A stretch of 64,000 nt of DNA from Streptococcus merionis DSM 19192 (GCF_000380085.1 NZ_KB904542.1:1-64000); one strand, 5' to 3'. Counted from the stretch's first letter, positions 52,941-63,020 are shown. Notes: generated by a model not told the origin, from the letters alone. Numbers and translations: made by a program.

Positions 52941-53208
52941 CTCCCAATCTTGAGGCTGGGAAAAAAGTCCAACCCCACCTCTCATAATTTGCGTAAACAT
53001 CTCAGCGCAGTGGTTGGGAGTAAGACTTGTTGGCTATGCCAACTTAGTCTTACTCCAGCAAAGATCATTAGGTGCTTTAGCGCCAATGAACCACTGCTGA
53101 TTGGCAGATTTGTTCGTGTTTGACACTCCAAATCCGGCCTAATCAACTGTGCGGGGGTGGAAAAACGAACTCTTTTTTGATTGCTCGCGCTCTTTCCCAC
53201 TCCCAATC
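52941..53208 (+). repeat. Three-way-junction repeat inserted at the fabZ/accC junction
   Basis: Bounded by direct repeats CTCCCAATC (52941-52949 and 53200-53208). Fold: outer stem GCAGTGGTT/AACCACTGC (about 53007 and 53088), arm GGAGTAAGACT..GTTGGC/GCCAAC..AGTCTTACTCC, arm TCATT-GGTGC/GCGCC-AATGA. Removing it together with one 9-bp copy restores a FabZ ending AIGR and a stop one base before the accC ATG. Confidence 0.88.
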
Positions 53209-53618
53209 GCAAATGTCAGCGTTCCTGAAGCAGCTAATTTGCCATCAACCTCTGCCTTCGCTTCAACGACCGCAATGGTTCCACGACGTTTGATAAACTT
53301 AGCGGTCATTACCAACTGATCTCCCGGCACTACTTGCTTCTTGAATTTGACCTTATCCATACCAGCATAAAAGACCAATTTACCCTTATTTTCAGGCTTT
53401 GATAGTTCCAAAACACCTGCTGTCTGGGCCAGCGCTTCCATGATGAGCACACCTGGCATCACGGGATACTGAGGAAAATGCCCCTGAAAAAATGGTTCAT
53501 TGATGGTGACATTTTTAATAGCCACAATCTCATCTTCAGACATTTCCAATGCACGGTCAACCAGTAAAAATGGATAGCGGTGTGGTAAAGCTTCCTTAAT
53601 CGCTTGAATATCAATCAT
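53139..53618 (-). CDS. fabZ: 3-hydroxyacyl-ACP dehydratase FabZ with altered C-terminus
   Basis: 159 residues. Hot-dog dehydratase with [12 protein letters not shown], the catalytic [19 protein letters not shown] (His and Glu). Residues 1-139 are a normal FabZ; the last 20 ([20 protein letters not shown]) are encoded by the inserted repeat. Streptococcal FabZ is usually about 140 residues ending shortly after TFAIG. The added tail is basic and probably disordered. Start overlaps the accB stop by 4 nt. In streptococci lacking FabA this is the dehydratase of every cycle, with FabM making the cis double bond. Confidence 0.93.
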   Translation of the reverse strand: MIDIQAIKEALPHRYPFLLVDRALEMSEDEIVAIKNVTINEPFFQGHFPQYPVMPGVLIMEALAQTAGVLELSKPENKGKLVFYAGMDKVKFKKQVVPGDQLVMTAKFIKRRGTIAVVEAKAEVDGKLAASGTLTFAIGSGKEREQSKKSSFFHPRTVD

Positions 53619-54088
53619 TTGATTCGCACCAAACCTTTCCCAAAATCAACCACTTCCTCATTAGCCACCAAGATCTCTGTGATAACACCATCCTTAGGTG
53701 CTGGAATTTCGTTCATCACCTTCATGGCCTCAATGATGAGAAGGGTTTGCCCCTCCTTCACGCGATCACCAACAGCAACAAAGGCAGGCTTGTCTGGACC
53801 AGGTGAGAGATAGGCCACACCGACCAGCGGACTCTCCACGACATCTCCTTCAGCCAAGCTTGGTGCGATTGGATCAGTTTCTGCTACGGCTGACGCTGGC
53901 TGACTGACAGCAGCTGGACTAGAGACTTCTGTCGTAGCTGGTGCTGGTGTCGCAACAGCGACTGGACTGAGTGCAAGTGATTCATTTTTTGAAAAAGCTA
54001 GATTGATCTCTCCAGCTCTATAAGAAAATTCTCTGAGGCTTGACTGATCAAATTGAGCCATCAAGTCCTTAATATCTGAAATTTGCAT
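53615..54088 (-). CDS. accB: Biotin carboxyl carrier protein AccB
   Basis: 157 residues: N-terminal helix, Ala/Pro/Ser/Thr-rich linker (about 45-75) and biotinyl domain with the target lysine K123 in EAMKVMNE. Starts directly after the fabF stop codon. Confidence 0.95.
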   Translation of the reverse strand: MQISDIKDLMAQFDQSSLREFSYRAGEINLAFSKNESLALSPVAVATPAPATTEVSSPAAVSQPASAVAETDPIAPSLAEGDVVESPLVGVAYLSPGPDKPAFVAVGDRVKEGQTLLIIEAMKVMNEIPAPKDGVITEILVANEEVVDFGKGLVRIK

Positions 54089-55321
54089 TTAGTTCTCCCA
54101 ACGTTTGAAAGCAATAACAGAGTTGTGACCGCCAAAACCAAATGTGTTTGAAATGGCGTAGTTGATAGCCATCTCGCGACCATTGCCATAGATGACATCT
54201 GCTTCAATATCTTCTGACAATTCTTTTGTCCCAGCAGTCATTGGTGCATAATTATGTTTCATCGCTTCAATCACTGCAATGGCTTCAACTGCGCCAGCAG
54301 CACCTAACAAATGACCTGTGAAGGACTTGGTTGACGATACAGGTGTTTTTCGTCCAAATACTTCCACAATCGCTGCACTTTCGCCCTTCTCATTAGCAGG
54401 TGTTGATGTGCCATGAGCATTGATATAATCAATAACAGACGGCTCAATACCAGCTTCATTCAAGGCCAGTTTCATCGCCTTAATCGCCCCAAGACCTTCT
54501 GGATGCGGCGAAGTCATGTGATAAGCATCACAGGTATTGCCATAACCCACAATCTCAGCCAGAATCGTCGCACCACGTTTTTGAGCGTGCTCTAAACTTT
54601 CAAGCACCAAGACACCTGAGCCTTCACCCATGACAAAGCCATTACGCTCCTTATCAAAAGGAATGGACGCACGACTTGGGTCTTCCGTGGTTGACATAGC
54701 AGTTAAAGCTTGGAATCCAGCGATCGCAAATGGTGTAATAGCTGCCTCAGCACCACCTGCTAACATGACATCTTGAAAGCCAAATTTAATTTCACGAAAG
54801 GCGTCTCCCAGAGCATCATTGGATGATGCACAGGCTGTAATCACACATTTACAAACCCCATTTGCTCCCACTTCCATAGCAATATTTCCAGCTGCCATGT
54901 TAGGAAGAGCTTTAGGCAAGGTCAAAGGGCGTACCCGCTTTGGACCTTTTTCCGTCAAACGATTGACCTGGTCCTCGATTTCTTTAATGCCACCGATCCC
55001 CGTTGATAAGATAACGCCAAAACGGTCTCTGTTAATCGCAGCAGTATCCAAATTAGCATGTGCCACAGCTTCTTTGGCAGCATAAATGCCGTAAAGCGAG
55101 TAGGAATCAAAGCGGTTATTATCTTTTTTGACAAAGTACTTGTCAAAAGGGAATTCCTTGATCTCAGCAGCATTTTTAACAACATAATCTTCTGTGTCAA
55201 ATTTAGTGATTTTTCCAATCCCAATCTGACCAGTCTTCAAACTATTCCAAAATTCTTCAGGAGTATTTCCGATTGGTGATGTCACACCATAACCCGTTAC
55301 GACCACACGATTGACTGTCAT
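54089..55321 (-). CDS. fabF: Beta-ketoacyl-ACP synthase II
   Basis: 410 residues, thiolase fold with C164 in ITACASSND and histidines in NAHGTSTPANE and KSFTGHLLGAAG. Elongates acyl-ACP by condensation with malonyl-ACP. ATG 55321. A 180-nt gap without a feature separates it from fabG. Confidence 0.95.
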   Translation of the reverse strand: MTVNRVVVTGYGVTSPIGNTPEEFWNSLKTGQIGIGKITKFDTEDYVVKNAAEIKEFPFDKYFVKKDNNRFDSYSLYGIYAAKEAVAHANLDTAAINRDRFGVILSTGIGGIKEIEDQVNRLTEKGPKRVRPLTLPKALPNMAAGNIAMEVGANGVCKCVITACASSNDALGDAFREIKFGFQDVMLAGGAEAAITPFAIAGFQALTAMSTTEDPSRASIPFDKERNGFVMGEGSGVLVLESLEHAQKRGATILAEIVGYGNTCDAYHMTSPHPEGLGAIKAMKLALNEAGIEPSVIDYINAHGTSTPANEKGESAAIVEVFGRKTPVSSTKSFTGHLLGAAGAVEAIAVIEAMKHNYAPMTAGTKELSEDIEADVIYGNGREMAINYAISNTFGFGGHNSVIAFKRWEN

Positions 55322-55501
55322 TTTCGATTCCTCTTATTCTTTCTCAATGCTTAAAACCGAGGTTCACAAGCAAAATTCTTGGAGAAGTGATATTTTCGAC
55401 TGTTAAGACCGCTTTTTGATGGATAAAGTCTATTTCATAAAAGCGACGATGACTAGTGAAAACGGTTTTAAGGTCGGTACTTTCACTGTAAATCTAGGTG
55501 T

Positions 55502-56233
55502 TTACATTGAAATCCCGCCATCAATGGCCAAAACTTGGCCTGTCAGATAATCCTGACTCGCCATAAAGACCGCTGCATTAGCCACCTGATCTGCTGTTCC
55601 AAACATTTTCATTGGAATCTGCCCCATCATGGCCTCCTTGACCTTATCAGATAACACATCTGTCATATCCGATGCGATAAAGCCAGGTGCGATCACATTG
55701 ACACGGACATGACGTCCAGCCACTTCACGCGCCACAGACTTAGAAAACCCAATCAAACCAGCCTTTGATGCCGCATAGTTAGCTTGACCAGCATTTCCCA
55801 TAAGACCAACAACGCTTGAAATGTTGACAATAGCCCCCTCACGCGCCTTAGTCATCGGCTTAAGCACTGCCTGTGTCATGTTAAAAGCACCTGTCAGGTT
55901 AGTCTTAAGAACCGTTTCAAAATCCTCCTCCGTCATGCGGAGCAACATCTTATCGCGCGTCACACCGGCATTATTGATTAAAATATCAATAGATCCCAAA
56001 ACTGCTCGCGCTTCTTCCACCATGCGCTTAGCATCAGCACCATCAGACACATCACCCGAAATCCCAATGACTGTCACACCATAGTCTGCGAATTGCTCCA
56101 AGATTTCCTCAGAAACGGGGTTGCGCCCATTGAGCACCACATTAGCTCCAAGACTAGCAAACTTATGCGCAATTCCAAGGCCAATTCCACGCGTTGAGCC
56201 CGTCACAAATACATTTTTATTTTTGATTTCCAT
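55502..56233 (-). CDS. fabG: 3-oxoacyl-ACP reductase
   Basis: 243 residues, short-chain dehydrogenase: GSTRGIGLGIAHKF for NADPH, catalytic Ser in NISSVVGL and YAASKAG. ATG 56233 follows AAAGGAAA; the GTG at 56236 is worse placed. 153 nt separate it from fabD. Confidence 0.95.
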   Translation of the reverse strand: MEIKNKNVFVTGSTRGIGLGIAHKFASLGANVVLNGRNPVSEEILEQFADYGVTVIGISGDVSDGADAKRMVEEARAVLGSIDILINNAGVTRDKMLLRMTEEDFETVLKTNLTGAFNMTQAVLKPMTKAREGAIVNISSVVGLMGNAGQANYAASKAGLIGFSKSVAREVAGRHVRVNVIAPGFIASDMTDVLSDKVKEAMMGQIPMKMFGTADQVANAAVFMASQDYLTGQVLAIDGGISM

Positions 56234-56389
56234 CACTATTTCCTTTTTTGTATAAAATTCTCCTGATCTTTACTTGATGAAGAGCAAGCATGATATACTA
56301 GCGATATTAATTCACAAAGCAGCTTATTACCGAAAGTTATTGTCTCTTCAAAAAAACATCAAGGCATTAACGACCTGTTCTTTTGGTTT

Positions 56390-57316
56390 TCAAAGAGGTT
56401 CTGATAGCAGAGCTTCTAAGCTAGCAATATCTTCCACTTGACTAACTTCTGCTGACTTGTCAATCTTCTTCATAAAACCTGACAAGACCTTTCCAGGGCC
56501 AATCTCAATGAAGCGAGTCGCTCCAAGCTCCTGTAAGGTTCTGATGGACTCATAGAACTTGACAGGCTCCATGACCTGACGTGCCAGAAGGCTTCTGATC
56601 TGATCTTCTTTCATAACTCGAGCTTCCGTATTGCCGACCAGTGGTAACGTAAAGTTTGTAAACGGCACGTCCTCTAAAACTTCTGCTAAGGCCTGGCTAG
56701 CTGACGCTAGCAAAGGCGTGTGGAAAGGACCAGAGACATTGAGCTCAACCAATCGTTTAGCCCCAGCTTTCTTGAGCAGATCCACCGCCATATCAACGGC
56801 AGCCACCTCACCGCCAATCACTATCTGCTTAGGCGTGTTGTAGTTAGCAGGACAAACAATACCCTGCAAACGCGCTTCCTCACAGGCTTTCTCAATCACA
56901 GCTACATCTGTATTCATCACCGCAACCATCTTACCGCTACCCGTTGGAGCTGCTGTCTCCATCAGCTCTCCTCGTTTAGCCACCAAGGCCACGCCATCAG
57001 TAAAAGCAAGAGCCCCTGAGGCCACCAAGGCAGAATACTCACCAAGAGAGAGCCCCGCAACCATATCAGGCTTCCAACCCTTTTCGGCTAACAAACGTTG
57101 AATCGCTACTGACGTCGTCAAAATAGCTGGTTGAGTAAAACGGGTTTGATTCAGTTTGGCTTCATCTTCATCAATCAAGCGTCTCAAATCATAAGCCAAA
57201 ACTTCACTGGCTTCCTCAAAGGTCTCTTTAACAATAGGATATGTTTCATACAAATCCCTTGCCATGCCCAATTTTTGAGCACCTTGTCCTACAAATAAGA
57301 AAGCTGTTTTAGTCAT
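56390..57316 (-). CDS. fabD: Malonyl-CoA:ACP transacylase
   Basis: 308 residues with the nucleophile serine in GLSLGEYSAL and the histidine in SGPFHTPLL; N-terminal FVGQGAQKLGMARDLY. ATG 57316 overlaps the end of fabK by 8 nt. The longer frame from 57376 lies inside fabK and is not the start. Confidence 0.95.
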   Translation of the reverse strand: MTKTAFLFVGQGAQKLGMARDLYETYPIVKETFEEASEVLAYDLRRLIDEDEAKLNQTRFTQPAILTTSVAIQRLLAEKGWKPDMVAGLSLGEYSALVASGALAFTDGVALVAKRGELMETAAPTGSGKMVAVMNTDVAVIEKACEEARLQGIVCPANYNTPKQIVIGGEVAAVDMAVDLLKKAGAKRLVELNVSGPFHTPLLASASQALAEVLEDVPFTNFTLPLVGNTEARVMKEDQIRSLLARQVMEPVKFYESIRTLQELGATRFIEIGPGKVLSGFMKKIDKSAEVSQVEDIASLEALLSEPL

Positions 57317-58289
57317 TGCCTGCTTCTCCAATACTTGCCCAACGTTGCGCCTCAGCCGTGATGATTTCTGCTGCACCGTAGTAGATATCCTCTAGAATCT
57401 CTTTACACGTTTCTTCCCTGCCAATAAATCCTGCAATCTGACCTGCCATAACAGATCCATTATCCACATCCCCATCAACAACAGAACGACGAAGGGCACC
57501 AGCACCTAGATTTTCAAAGATCGTCAAATCAGGATTATCCTGCTTAAAGGCCTCTTTTTCCGCTATATCAAAATCACGGGTCAACTTATTTTTAATAGCA
57601 CGAACCGCATGGCCAAAGTTAGCCGCTGTCACAACTGTATCAATATCCTTGGCCTTTAAGATTTTGTCCTTATAATTTTGATGAGCGTTGGACTCTTTAG
57701 CGACTACAAAACGTGTGCCAACCTGTACAGCCTCTGCACCAAGCATAAAACCTGCAGCAGCACCACGGCCATCTGCGATGCCGCCAGCCGCAATGACAGG
57801 AATAGATACCGCATCAGCTACCTGACGCACCAAGGTCATGGTTGTTAATTTTCCAATGTGACCGCCAGCTTCCATCCCTTCAGCAATGACAGCATCAGCA
57901 CCAACTTTTTCCATACGCTTGGCTAACGCTACACTTGGAACGACGGGAATGACGACCATCCCCGCAGCATGGAAACGTTCCATGTACTTGCCAGGATTAC
58001 CCGCACCAGTTGTCACCACCTTAACGCCCTCTTCGATAACAAGGTCAACAATATCATCCGCAAAAGGAGACAAAAGCATGATATTGACACCAAAGGGCTT
58101 ATCCGTGATGGATTTGACGCGATCTATATTAGCCTTAACAACCTCCTTAGGCGCGTTTCCACCACCAATAATACCAAGACCACCAGCATTTGAAACCGCT
58201 CCAGCTAAATCACCATCTGCTACCCAGGCCATCCCACCTTGGAAAATCGGGTATTTGATATCAAGCAATTCTGTAATCCGTGTTTTCAT
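57309..58289 (-). CDS. fabK: Enoyl-ACP reductase II (FMN type)
   Basis: 326 residues, TIM-barrel flavoprotein of the nitronate monooxygenase family: PIFQGGMAWVADGDLAGAVS, AEGMEAGGHIG and QVGTRFVV. FabK is the triclosan-tolerant enoyl reductase that replaces FabI in streptococci. Preceded by a FabT operator (58319-58347). Confidence 0.95.
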   Translation of the reverse strand: MKTRITELLDIKYPIFQGGMAWVADGDLAGAVSNAGGLGIIGGGNAPKEVVKANIDRVKSITDKPFGVNIMLLSPFADDIVDLVIEEGVKVVTTGAGNPGKYMERFHAAGMVVIPVVPSVALAKRMEKVGADAVIAEGMEAGGHIGKLTTMTLVRQVADAVSIPVIAAGGIADGRGAAAGFMLGAEAVQVGTRFVVAKESNAHQNYKDKILKAKDIDTVVTAANFGHAVRAIKNKLTRDFDIAEKEAFKQDNPDLTIFENLGAGALRRSVVDGDVDNGSVMAGQIAGFIGREETCKEILEDIYYGAAEIITAEAQRWASIGEAGND

Positions 58290-58318
58290 AGTTACCTTTT
58301 CTCACTTTAATTCGCTTA

Positions 58319-58347
58319 GTAAATCATTTGACTATCAAATGATTTAC
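58319..58347. promoter_or_regulatory. FabT operator before fabK
   Basis: TAAATCATTTGA-CTA-TCAAATGATTTA, a perfect 12-bp inverted repeat that contains the FabT core TTTGAnTATCAAA. FabT with long-chain acyl-ACP is known to repress at the fabK and fabT promoters of pneumococcus. Confidence 0.88.
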
Positions 58348-58356
58348 TAAACAAGG

Positions 58357-58380
58357 GAGAATATCAGTAATGATATTCTC
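58357..58380. repeat. Perfect inverted repeat between acpP and fabK
   Basis: GAGAATATCA-GTAA-TGATATTCTC. No U-run follows, so not a standard terminator; possibly an RNA processing or stability hairpin separating acpP from fabK. Confidence 0.75.
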
Positions 58381-58402
58381 GCGTTTACTTCTATTTGTTT
58401 CT

Positions 58403-58627
58403 CTATTTTGTCTGCTCTTCAACGTAAGCAACCAAGTCACCAACTGTTTTCAAGCTATCTTCTGCTTCGATGGAAATATCAAACTCATCTTCGATTTCAG
58501 AAATTACTTGGAAGATATCCAGTGAATCCGCATCAAGCTCTTCAAAAGAAGTTTCCAATTTGACTTCTTCTGCCTCTTTCCCTAATTCCTCAACGATAAT
58601 TTCTTGTATTTTATCAAATACTGCCAT
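58403..58627 (-). CDS. acpP: Acyl carrier protein
   Basis: 74 residues, acidic four-helix protein with phosphopantetheine serine S35 in DADSLD. Carries acyl intermediates for all enzymes of the cluster; acyl-ACP is also the FabT corepressor. Confidence 0.95.
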   Translation of the reverse strand: MAVFDKIQEIIVEELGKEAEEVKLETSFEELDADSLDIFQVISEIEDEFDISIEAEDSLKTVGDLVAYVEEQTK

Positions 58628-58686
58628 AAGTCTAACTCCTTATTTAAAAAATATTTTTTATAAATGGCGTTTCCACCAATTATGAA

Positions 58687-59661
58687 CTAAATGGTTAAGA
58701 GAAGGACACCCCAAGTTAAGCCACCACCAAAACCTGCTAATACAAGTCTCTGGCCACTACCTATGGTAATAGTTCCCTCTTCAATGCATTCCGAAAGCAA
58801 AATCGGAATGCTGGCAGCGCTGGTATTGCCGTAGCGCATCATATTGGCGGGTAGCTTCTTGCGATCAACGCTTAACTTTCTAGCCATCTTATCCAGCATA
58901 CGATTGTTAGCCTGATGCAAGAGAAAATAATCCACTTCATCTGGAGCCAAATCTGATCGGCCAAGAACCTCCTTAAGGCTGGCAACCACATCACGAATAG
59001 CAAAATCAAAGACAGCACGTCCGTCCATTTCCAGGCTAAGATGCGACTCTTGCTCCACTGAAAAAGGTGAGGCCAGACCTTGATAGCTAGACTTTAGAGC
59101 TTCTCCACGAGCACCATCGGTATGCAAGGATTCCAATAGAAACTGCCTCTCTGGACTAGCTTCCAGAAGCACACCACCCGCACCATCACCAAACAGAACA
59201 GCTGTTCGACGATCTTGCCAGTCTACCACTTTGGATAAAACCTCAGCACCAATCACAAGACCGTGCTTATATATTCCTGATGCAATCAATTTCTCAGCCG
59301 TGGACAAAGCAAAAATAAAACCTGAACACGCTGCTGTTATATCAAAAGCAAAAGCCTTGCTAGCACCAATATTAGCTTGAACTCTCGCAGCAGTCGATGG
59401 CATCATAGAATCTGGTGTAATCGTAGCAACAAGAATAAAGTCTAAATCCTGAGCTTCTAACCCTGACCGTGTCAGTAACTGCTTTGCAACTTCTGTCGCC
59501 AAATCACTAGTCTGCTGATTTTGACTGATGCGACGCTCACGAATACCTGTACGAGAAGCGATCCACTCATCACTAGTATCCATCATCGCAGCCAAATCAG
59601 TATTCGTCACGATTTGTTCGGGGACATAATGGGCGACATGACTAATTCTTGCAAAAGGCAT
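58687..59661 (-). CDS. fabH: Beta-ketoacyl-ACP synthase III
   Basis: 324 residues, starts fatty acid synthesis from acetyl-CoA and malonyl-ACP. C112 in TAACSGF, histidine in LLHQANNRM, asparagine in [10 protein letters not shown]. Overlaps the stop of fabT by one base. Confidence 0.95.
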   Translation of the reverse strand: MPFARISHVAHYVPEQIVTNTDLAAMMDTSDEWIASRTGIRERRISQNQQTSDLATEVAKQLLTRSGLEAQDLDFILVATITPDSMMPSTAARVQANIGASKAFAFDITAACSGFIFALSTAEKLIASGIYKHGLVIGAEVLSKVVDWQDRRTAVLFGDGAGGVLLEASPERQFLLESLHTDGARGEALKSSYQGLASPFSVEQESHLSLEMDGRAVFDFAIRDVVASLKEVLGRSDLAPDEVDYFLLHQANNRMLDKMARKLSVDRKKLPANMMRYGNTSAASIPILLSECIEEGTITIGSGQRLVLAGFGGGLTWGVLLLTI

Positions 59662-60095
59662 TATTTCAGCTCCTCTAGGAAAGCATGCAAGTTCAGAAGC
59701 CCCTTTTGCATTACCGCATACTCATCCTCAGACATGCCATCTGTAATCTGTTCCACCATTCTTTGATGGAACTTACGATGCAAACGATAGATGAGACGGC
59801 CTTTTTTTGTCAAATAAAGATGAACAACCCGACGATCTTTATCTGACCGTATGCGTTCAAGATAGCCCTTTGCTTCCAAACGATTCAAACTAGCCGTCAC
59901 TGTGCCTAGAGTCACCATTAGAGTCCTTGCGACATCAGATGGCGTACAGTCAGGAATTGTTCCAACCACATCAAGTGTATGCATCTCTTTAATCGAAAGA
60001 TCCTTAAAACGACTCGTTCTTAAACTATTCTCCTCAATAATTAAGACATTGTTAAAAATTGAAGTTAAATATTCGTTAACCAATTCGTTACTCAC
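59661..60095 (-). CDS. fabT: MarR-family fatty acid regulator FabT
   Basis: 144 residues with a winged helix ([20 protein letters not shown], wing [16 protein letters not shown]). The GTG at 60095 follows AAGGAGG and gives a length and start ([14 protein letters not shown]) like pneumococcal FabT; the frame to 60113 begins with TTG before the ribosome binding site. Represses the fab genes when acyl-ACP accumulates. Confidence 0.94.
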   Translation of the reverse strand: MSNELVNEYLTSIFNNVLIIEENSLRTSRFKDLSIKEMHTLDVVGTIPDCTPSDVARTLMVTLGTVTASLNRLEAKGYLERIRSDKDRRVVHLYLTKKGRLIYRLHRKFHQRMVEQITDGMSEDEYAVMQKGLLNLHAFLEELK

Positions 60096-60127
60096 GTCTT
60101 CCTCCTTATACAAGATACACCATTAAA

Positions 60128-60171
60128 ATATTTGACAATCAAAGTATATCAGAATGAAGACCATTTGGCAA
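60128..60171 (-). promoter_or_regulatory. fabT promoter and FabT operator
   Basis: TTGCCA (60171-60166), 17-nt spacer, TATACT (60148-60143). The FabT box ATTTGACAATCAAAG overlaps and follows the -10, the usual repressor position for autoregulation. Confidence 0.85.
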
Positions 60172-60190
60172 GTCTCAAATGAATTATTTA

Positions 60191-60979
60191 CTATTTTCCT
60201 ATAAATTTTGGACGACGTTTTTCTGTGTAAGCCCGTACTCCTTCTTTGAAATCTTCTGTAAAAGCGAGTGATTTTTGCAATCCCACTTCTAATTTTGCAT
60301 AGTCAGACCAAGCAGAAAATTCACTCTGCCATACCATTTCCTTAATAGCTTTATAAGAATTAGCTGAGTTTCGCATCAATTTGCTGATTAAACGTTTTGT
60401 AGTCTTCTCCAGCTCTGCTACCTCACAAACCTTGTAGACAAAACCATATTCGAAACCTTTTTCAGCTGTTACAGGTTCACCAGTCATCGTAATTTGGGTT
60501 GCTCGATTAACGCCAATCGAGCGTGTCAGCAGATAGAGACCTCCCGCATCTGGAGCCAGCCCCACTCCCACAAAGGCCTGGATAAACCGCGCCTTATCTG
60601 AAGCAATGCAAAAATCAGCTGCTACAACCAAATTAAAGGCAGCACCAGCCACAGGACCATCAACACTCATCACCACTGGTTTTGGAAGGCGTTTCAAGGC
60701 ATAGGCAATGTCATTGACCTGCTCAGCAATACGTCCAAGAGAGGCAATATCATCGTTATCTACAGCCCTTTGCATCTCTGCCAAATCACCCCCTATTGAA
60801 AAAATCTTTCCAGTAGCATTAATAAGGAGCAACCTTACCGACTCATCTTGCTCCGCCAAAGCTATCGCTTTTAAAATGTCATCACAAACAGAGACATTAA
60901 AACCGTTTGAGATTTCTGGTTGATTTAATGTTAAGGTAGCAACGCCATTTTCCACTTGGTATAAAATTGTATGAAACAT
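60191..60979 (-). CDS. fabM: Trans-2,cis-3-decenoyl-ACP isomerase
   Basis: 262 residues, crotonase fold ([53 protein letters not shown]). FabM introduces unsaturation in streptococci, which lack FabA. First gene of the cluster. The ribosome binding site is a G-run (GGGGGT). Some enoyl-CoA hydratases look alike; the position next to fabT settles it. Confidence 0.93.
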   Translation of the reverse strand: MFHTILYQVENGVATLTLNQPEISNGFNVSVCDDILKAIALAEQDESVRLLLINATGKIFSIGGDLAEMQRAVDNDDIASLGRIAEQVNDIAYALKRLPKPVVMSVDGPVAGAAFNLVVAADFCIASDKARFIQAFVGVGLAPDAGGLYLLTRSIGVNRATQITMTGEPVTAEKGFEYGFVYKVCEVAELEKTTKRLISKLMRNSANSYKAIKEMVWQSEFSAWSDYAKLEVGLQKSLAFTEDFKEGVRAYTEKRRPKFIGK

Positions 60980-61020
60980 ATTTTGACCCCCAAATCAGTC
61001 TTGCTTTTCAATTAGTTAAC

Positions 61021-61058
61021 ATTTTAACCGAAATACAAATTTAATTCAACAATCAAAC
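61021..61058 (-). promoter_or_regulatory. fabM promoter with FabT-like half-matched box
   Basis: TTGAAT (61049-61044), 17-nt spacer, TAAAAT (61026-61021). TTTGATTGTTGAA overlaps the -35 and differs from the FabT palindrome at one conserved base. Confidence 0.6.
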
Positions 61059-61225
61059 TATCTTCTTTTGTGACAGCCCAAAAGAACCTAACTATTGAAG
61101 TAGAATCAAGTCCTACCAACTGATAACACTCTCAAATCAAATACCAATTATACGTGCTAGTCCTATGAAAACACACTATTGCTCTATCTCAAAGTTATCA
61201 AGAGGCGCTCTCATGCAACCACTAG

Positions 61226-61504
61226 TCTCATTCAGATGCTTTATCTACGCAGTCAGGATATGCTATCAAAAAGAGCTTTCTTGAAGAATTTATCAAACGT
61301 GGAGAAATCGTCGCCGTCATTCCTGTCACCTATCAAGAAAAGCCTAGGAAAGAGACCAGTTTATCTGGATTTCACAGGTTTTTAGAACATCACAACTGGC
61401 GAAAAACCAAGCTCCGCCCACAACCACAATATGAGAAGGAAACAGGGTCTAGGTTCAAATCCTTTCGTTTGGTCAAACTTATCATTCACAGGGGTTGGGA
61501 GTAA
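61226..61504 (+). pseudogene. Unidentified coding remnant between fabM and prs
   Basis: A 93-codon frame closed upstream by TAG (61223) and ending TAA 61502. It reads SDALSTQSGYAIKKSFLEEF, IKRGEIVAVIPVTYQEK and GFHRFLEHHNWRKTKL, which looks like real protein, but there is no start codon with a ribosome binding site. Probably the 3' part of a lost gene; I do not recognise the family. Confidence 0.35.
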
Positions 61505-61530
61505 GAGTAAGTTGGCATAGGTCCCAACCC
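61489..61530. repeat. GGGGTTGGGA hairpin
   Basis: AGGGGTTGGGA/TCCCAACCCCT with GTAAGAGTAAGTTGGC between. Its left half resembles the arm of the three-way-junction repeat; may serve as a terminator. Confidence 0.55.
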
Positions 61531-61562
61531 CTGCATTTAACATATTAGTCTGCATACAATAT

Positions 61563-61593
61563 TAAGGCCAGAACGTTTGTTCCAGCCTCATAT
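61563..61593 (-). terminator. Probable prs terminator
   Basis: GAGGCTGGAAC-AAAC-GTTCTGGCC stem with two mismatches, then TTAATATT on the minus strand, 9 nt after the prs stop. Confidence 0.5.
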
Positions 61594-61601
61594 CAAAATA
61601 T

Positions 61602-62561
61602 CTATTTTCCTTCAAATAAAGGAGAAAGTGGACGTTTTTCATGAATACGGACAATCGCATCCGCCAACAAATCAGCAATTGAAATCTGCTCGATCTTATC
61701 TATCAAACGCTCTTCAGGTGTGTAAATAGTGTCAAGAACGACCAACTTCTTAATCGCTGACTTTTGAATATTATCCATGGCAGGGCCTGAAAGCACTGGA
61801 TGGGTACAACTCGCATAGACCTCTACTGCACCAGCTTCAGCTAAAGCATCTGCTGCATGACAAATCGTCCCAGCAGTATCAATCATATCATCAATCAAGA
61901 TACAGGTCTTGCCATCAACTTTTCCGATGATATTCATGACCTCAGAGGTATTCATCTTGTCTACACTACGGCGCTTATCAATGATGGCAATAGGTGTTTT
62001 CAAGAACTCTGCCAGCTTACGGGCACGAGTCACGCCACCATGATCAGGCGATACCACAACATAGTCAGCACCTATCATACCGCGACGCTCAAAATAATCC
62101 GCAATCAGAGGAGCCCCCAGCAAATGATCCACCGGAATATCAAAGAACCCTTGGATTTGAGATGCATGAAGATCAATAGTCAACAGACGGTCAACACCAG
62201 CAACCTCAAGCATATTAGCAACTAGCTTGGAAGTGATTGGTTCACGAGCACGTGCTTTGCGGTCTTGACGGGCATAGCCATAGTAAGGCATCACGATGTT
62301 GATAGACTCTGCACTCGCACGTTTCAAAGCATCGACCATAATCAAAATTTCCATCAAATTATCATTAACTGGTGATGACGTTGACTGAAGAATGTAAACT
62401 TCCATTCCTCGCACTGACTCCTCAATATTGACCTGAATTTCACCGTCAGAGAAATGACGTACTGTCGATTTCCCAAGTGTGATTCCCATCGTGTCTGCCA
62501 CCTTTTTAGCTAACTCCTGATTGGACGAAAGCGAAAAAAGTTTTAAGTTTACATATGACAT
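61602..62561 (-). CDS. prs: Ribose-phosphate pyrophosphokinase
   Basis: 319 residues. ATP/ribose-5-phosphate site [16 protein letters not shown], catalytic flexible loop [20 protein letters not shown] loop [13 protein letters not shown]. Makes PRPP for nucleotides, His and Trp. ATG 62561 follows GGAGG; the frame from 62573 is not used. Next to pcsB, as near the origin of several streptococci. Confidence 0.96.
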   Translation of the reverse strand: MSYVNLKLFSLSSNQELAKKVADTMGITLGKSTVRHFSDGEIQVNIEESVRGMEVYILQSTSSPVNDNLMEILIMVDALKRASAESINIVMPYYGYARQDRKARAREPITSKLVANMLEVAGVDRLLTIDLHASQIQGFFDIPVDHLLGAPLIADYFERRGMIGADYVVVSPDHGGVTRARKLAEFLKTPIAIIDKRRSVDKMNTSEVMNIIGKVDGKTCILIDDMIDTAGTICHAADALAEAGAVEVYASCTHPVLSGPAMDNIQKSAIKKLVVLDTIYTPEERLIDKIEQISIADLLADAIVRIHEKRPLSPLFEGK

Positions 62562-62602
62562 ATTGCCCTCCATCTTAAAATACGAAAACTTCCGCTAGCT
62601 CT

Positions 62603-62631
62603 ATTCTAACGTTTTTTTAAGGATAATTCAA
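62603..62631 (-). promoter_or_regulatory. prs promoter
   Basis: TTGAAT (62631-62626), 17-nt spacer, TAGAAT (62608-62603). Confidence 0.7.
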
Positions 62632-62756
62632 ATGATATTCCGATAAATTTGAACGTAAAAAGCTTTTCAAAAAAGAAAGTGGGATCAATCGTGATTCATC
62701 AAATCGATTGCCCTTACTCCTTTATTTCTGAGTTCGGGCCAATAATCAAAAGCAGA

Positions 62757-62822
62757 TAGACTGAATCTTATCAAGACAAGTTGACGAAGTACTCTTTTGA
62801 TTTCCAAAGAGTATAAAATAAG
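62757..62822. repeat. BOX-like intergenic element, second copy
   Basis: On the minus strand TATACTCTTTGGAAATCAAA then AGTACTTCGTCAACTTGTCT, close to the copy at 26782-26872 and to streptococcal boxA. The rest of 62640-63017 shows no gene. Confidence 0.6.
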
Positions 62823-63020
62823 TCACTAGATTATCTCATACCCTTCTTTCTTCAAAATTAACAAGACCTTTGGACTATTGATGTGTGCTCAAATAAAGTC
62901 AAAGCAGAGCAAGAGTCCCTCAAAAGCAAAGCATGAGCCCCCTTACTGAAATGTAATTGTACCAAACTACTATATCAACATCTTACAGTTTGACAATCCT
63001 CGCTTTTAGATCTCGTTATC

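Noticed and set aside
56390-57376. fabD start at 57376
   Set aside because: It lies deep inside fabK and adds residues unlike any FabD.
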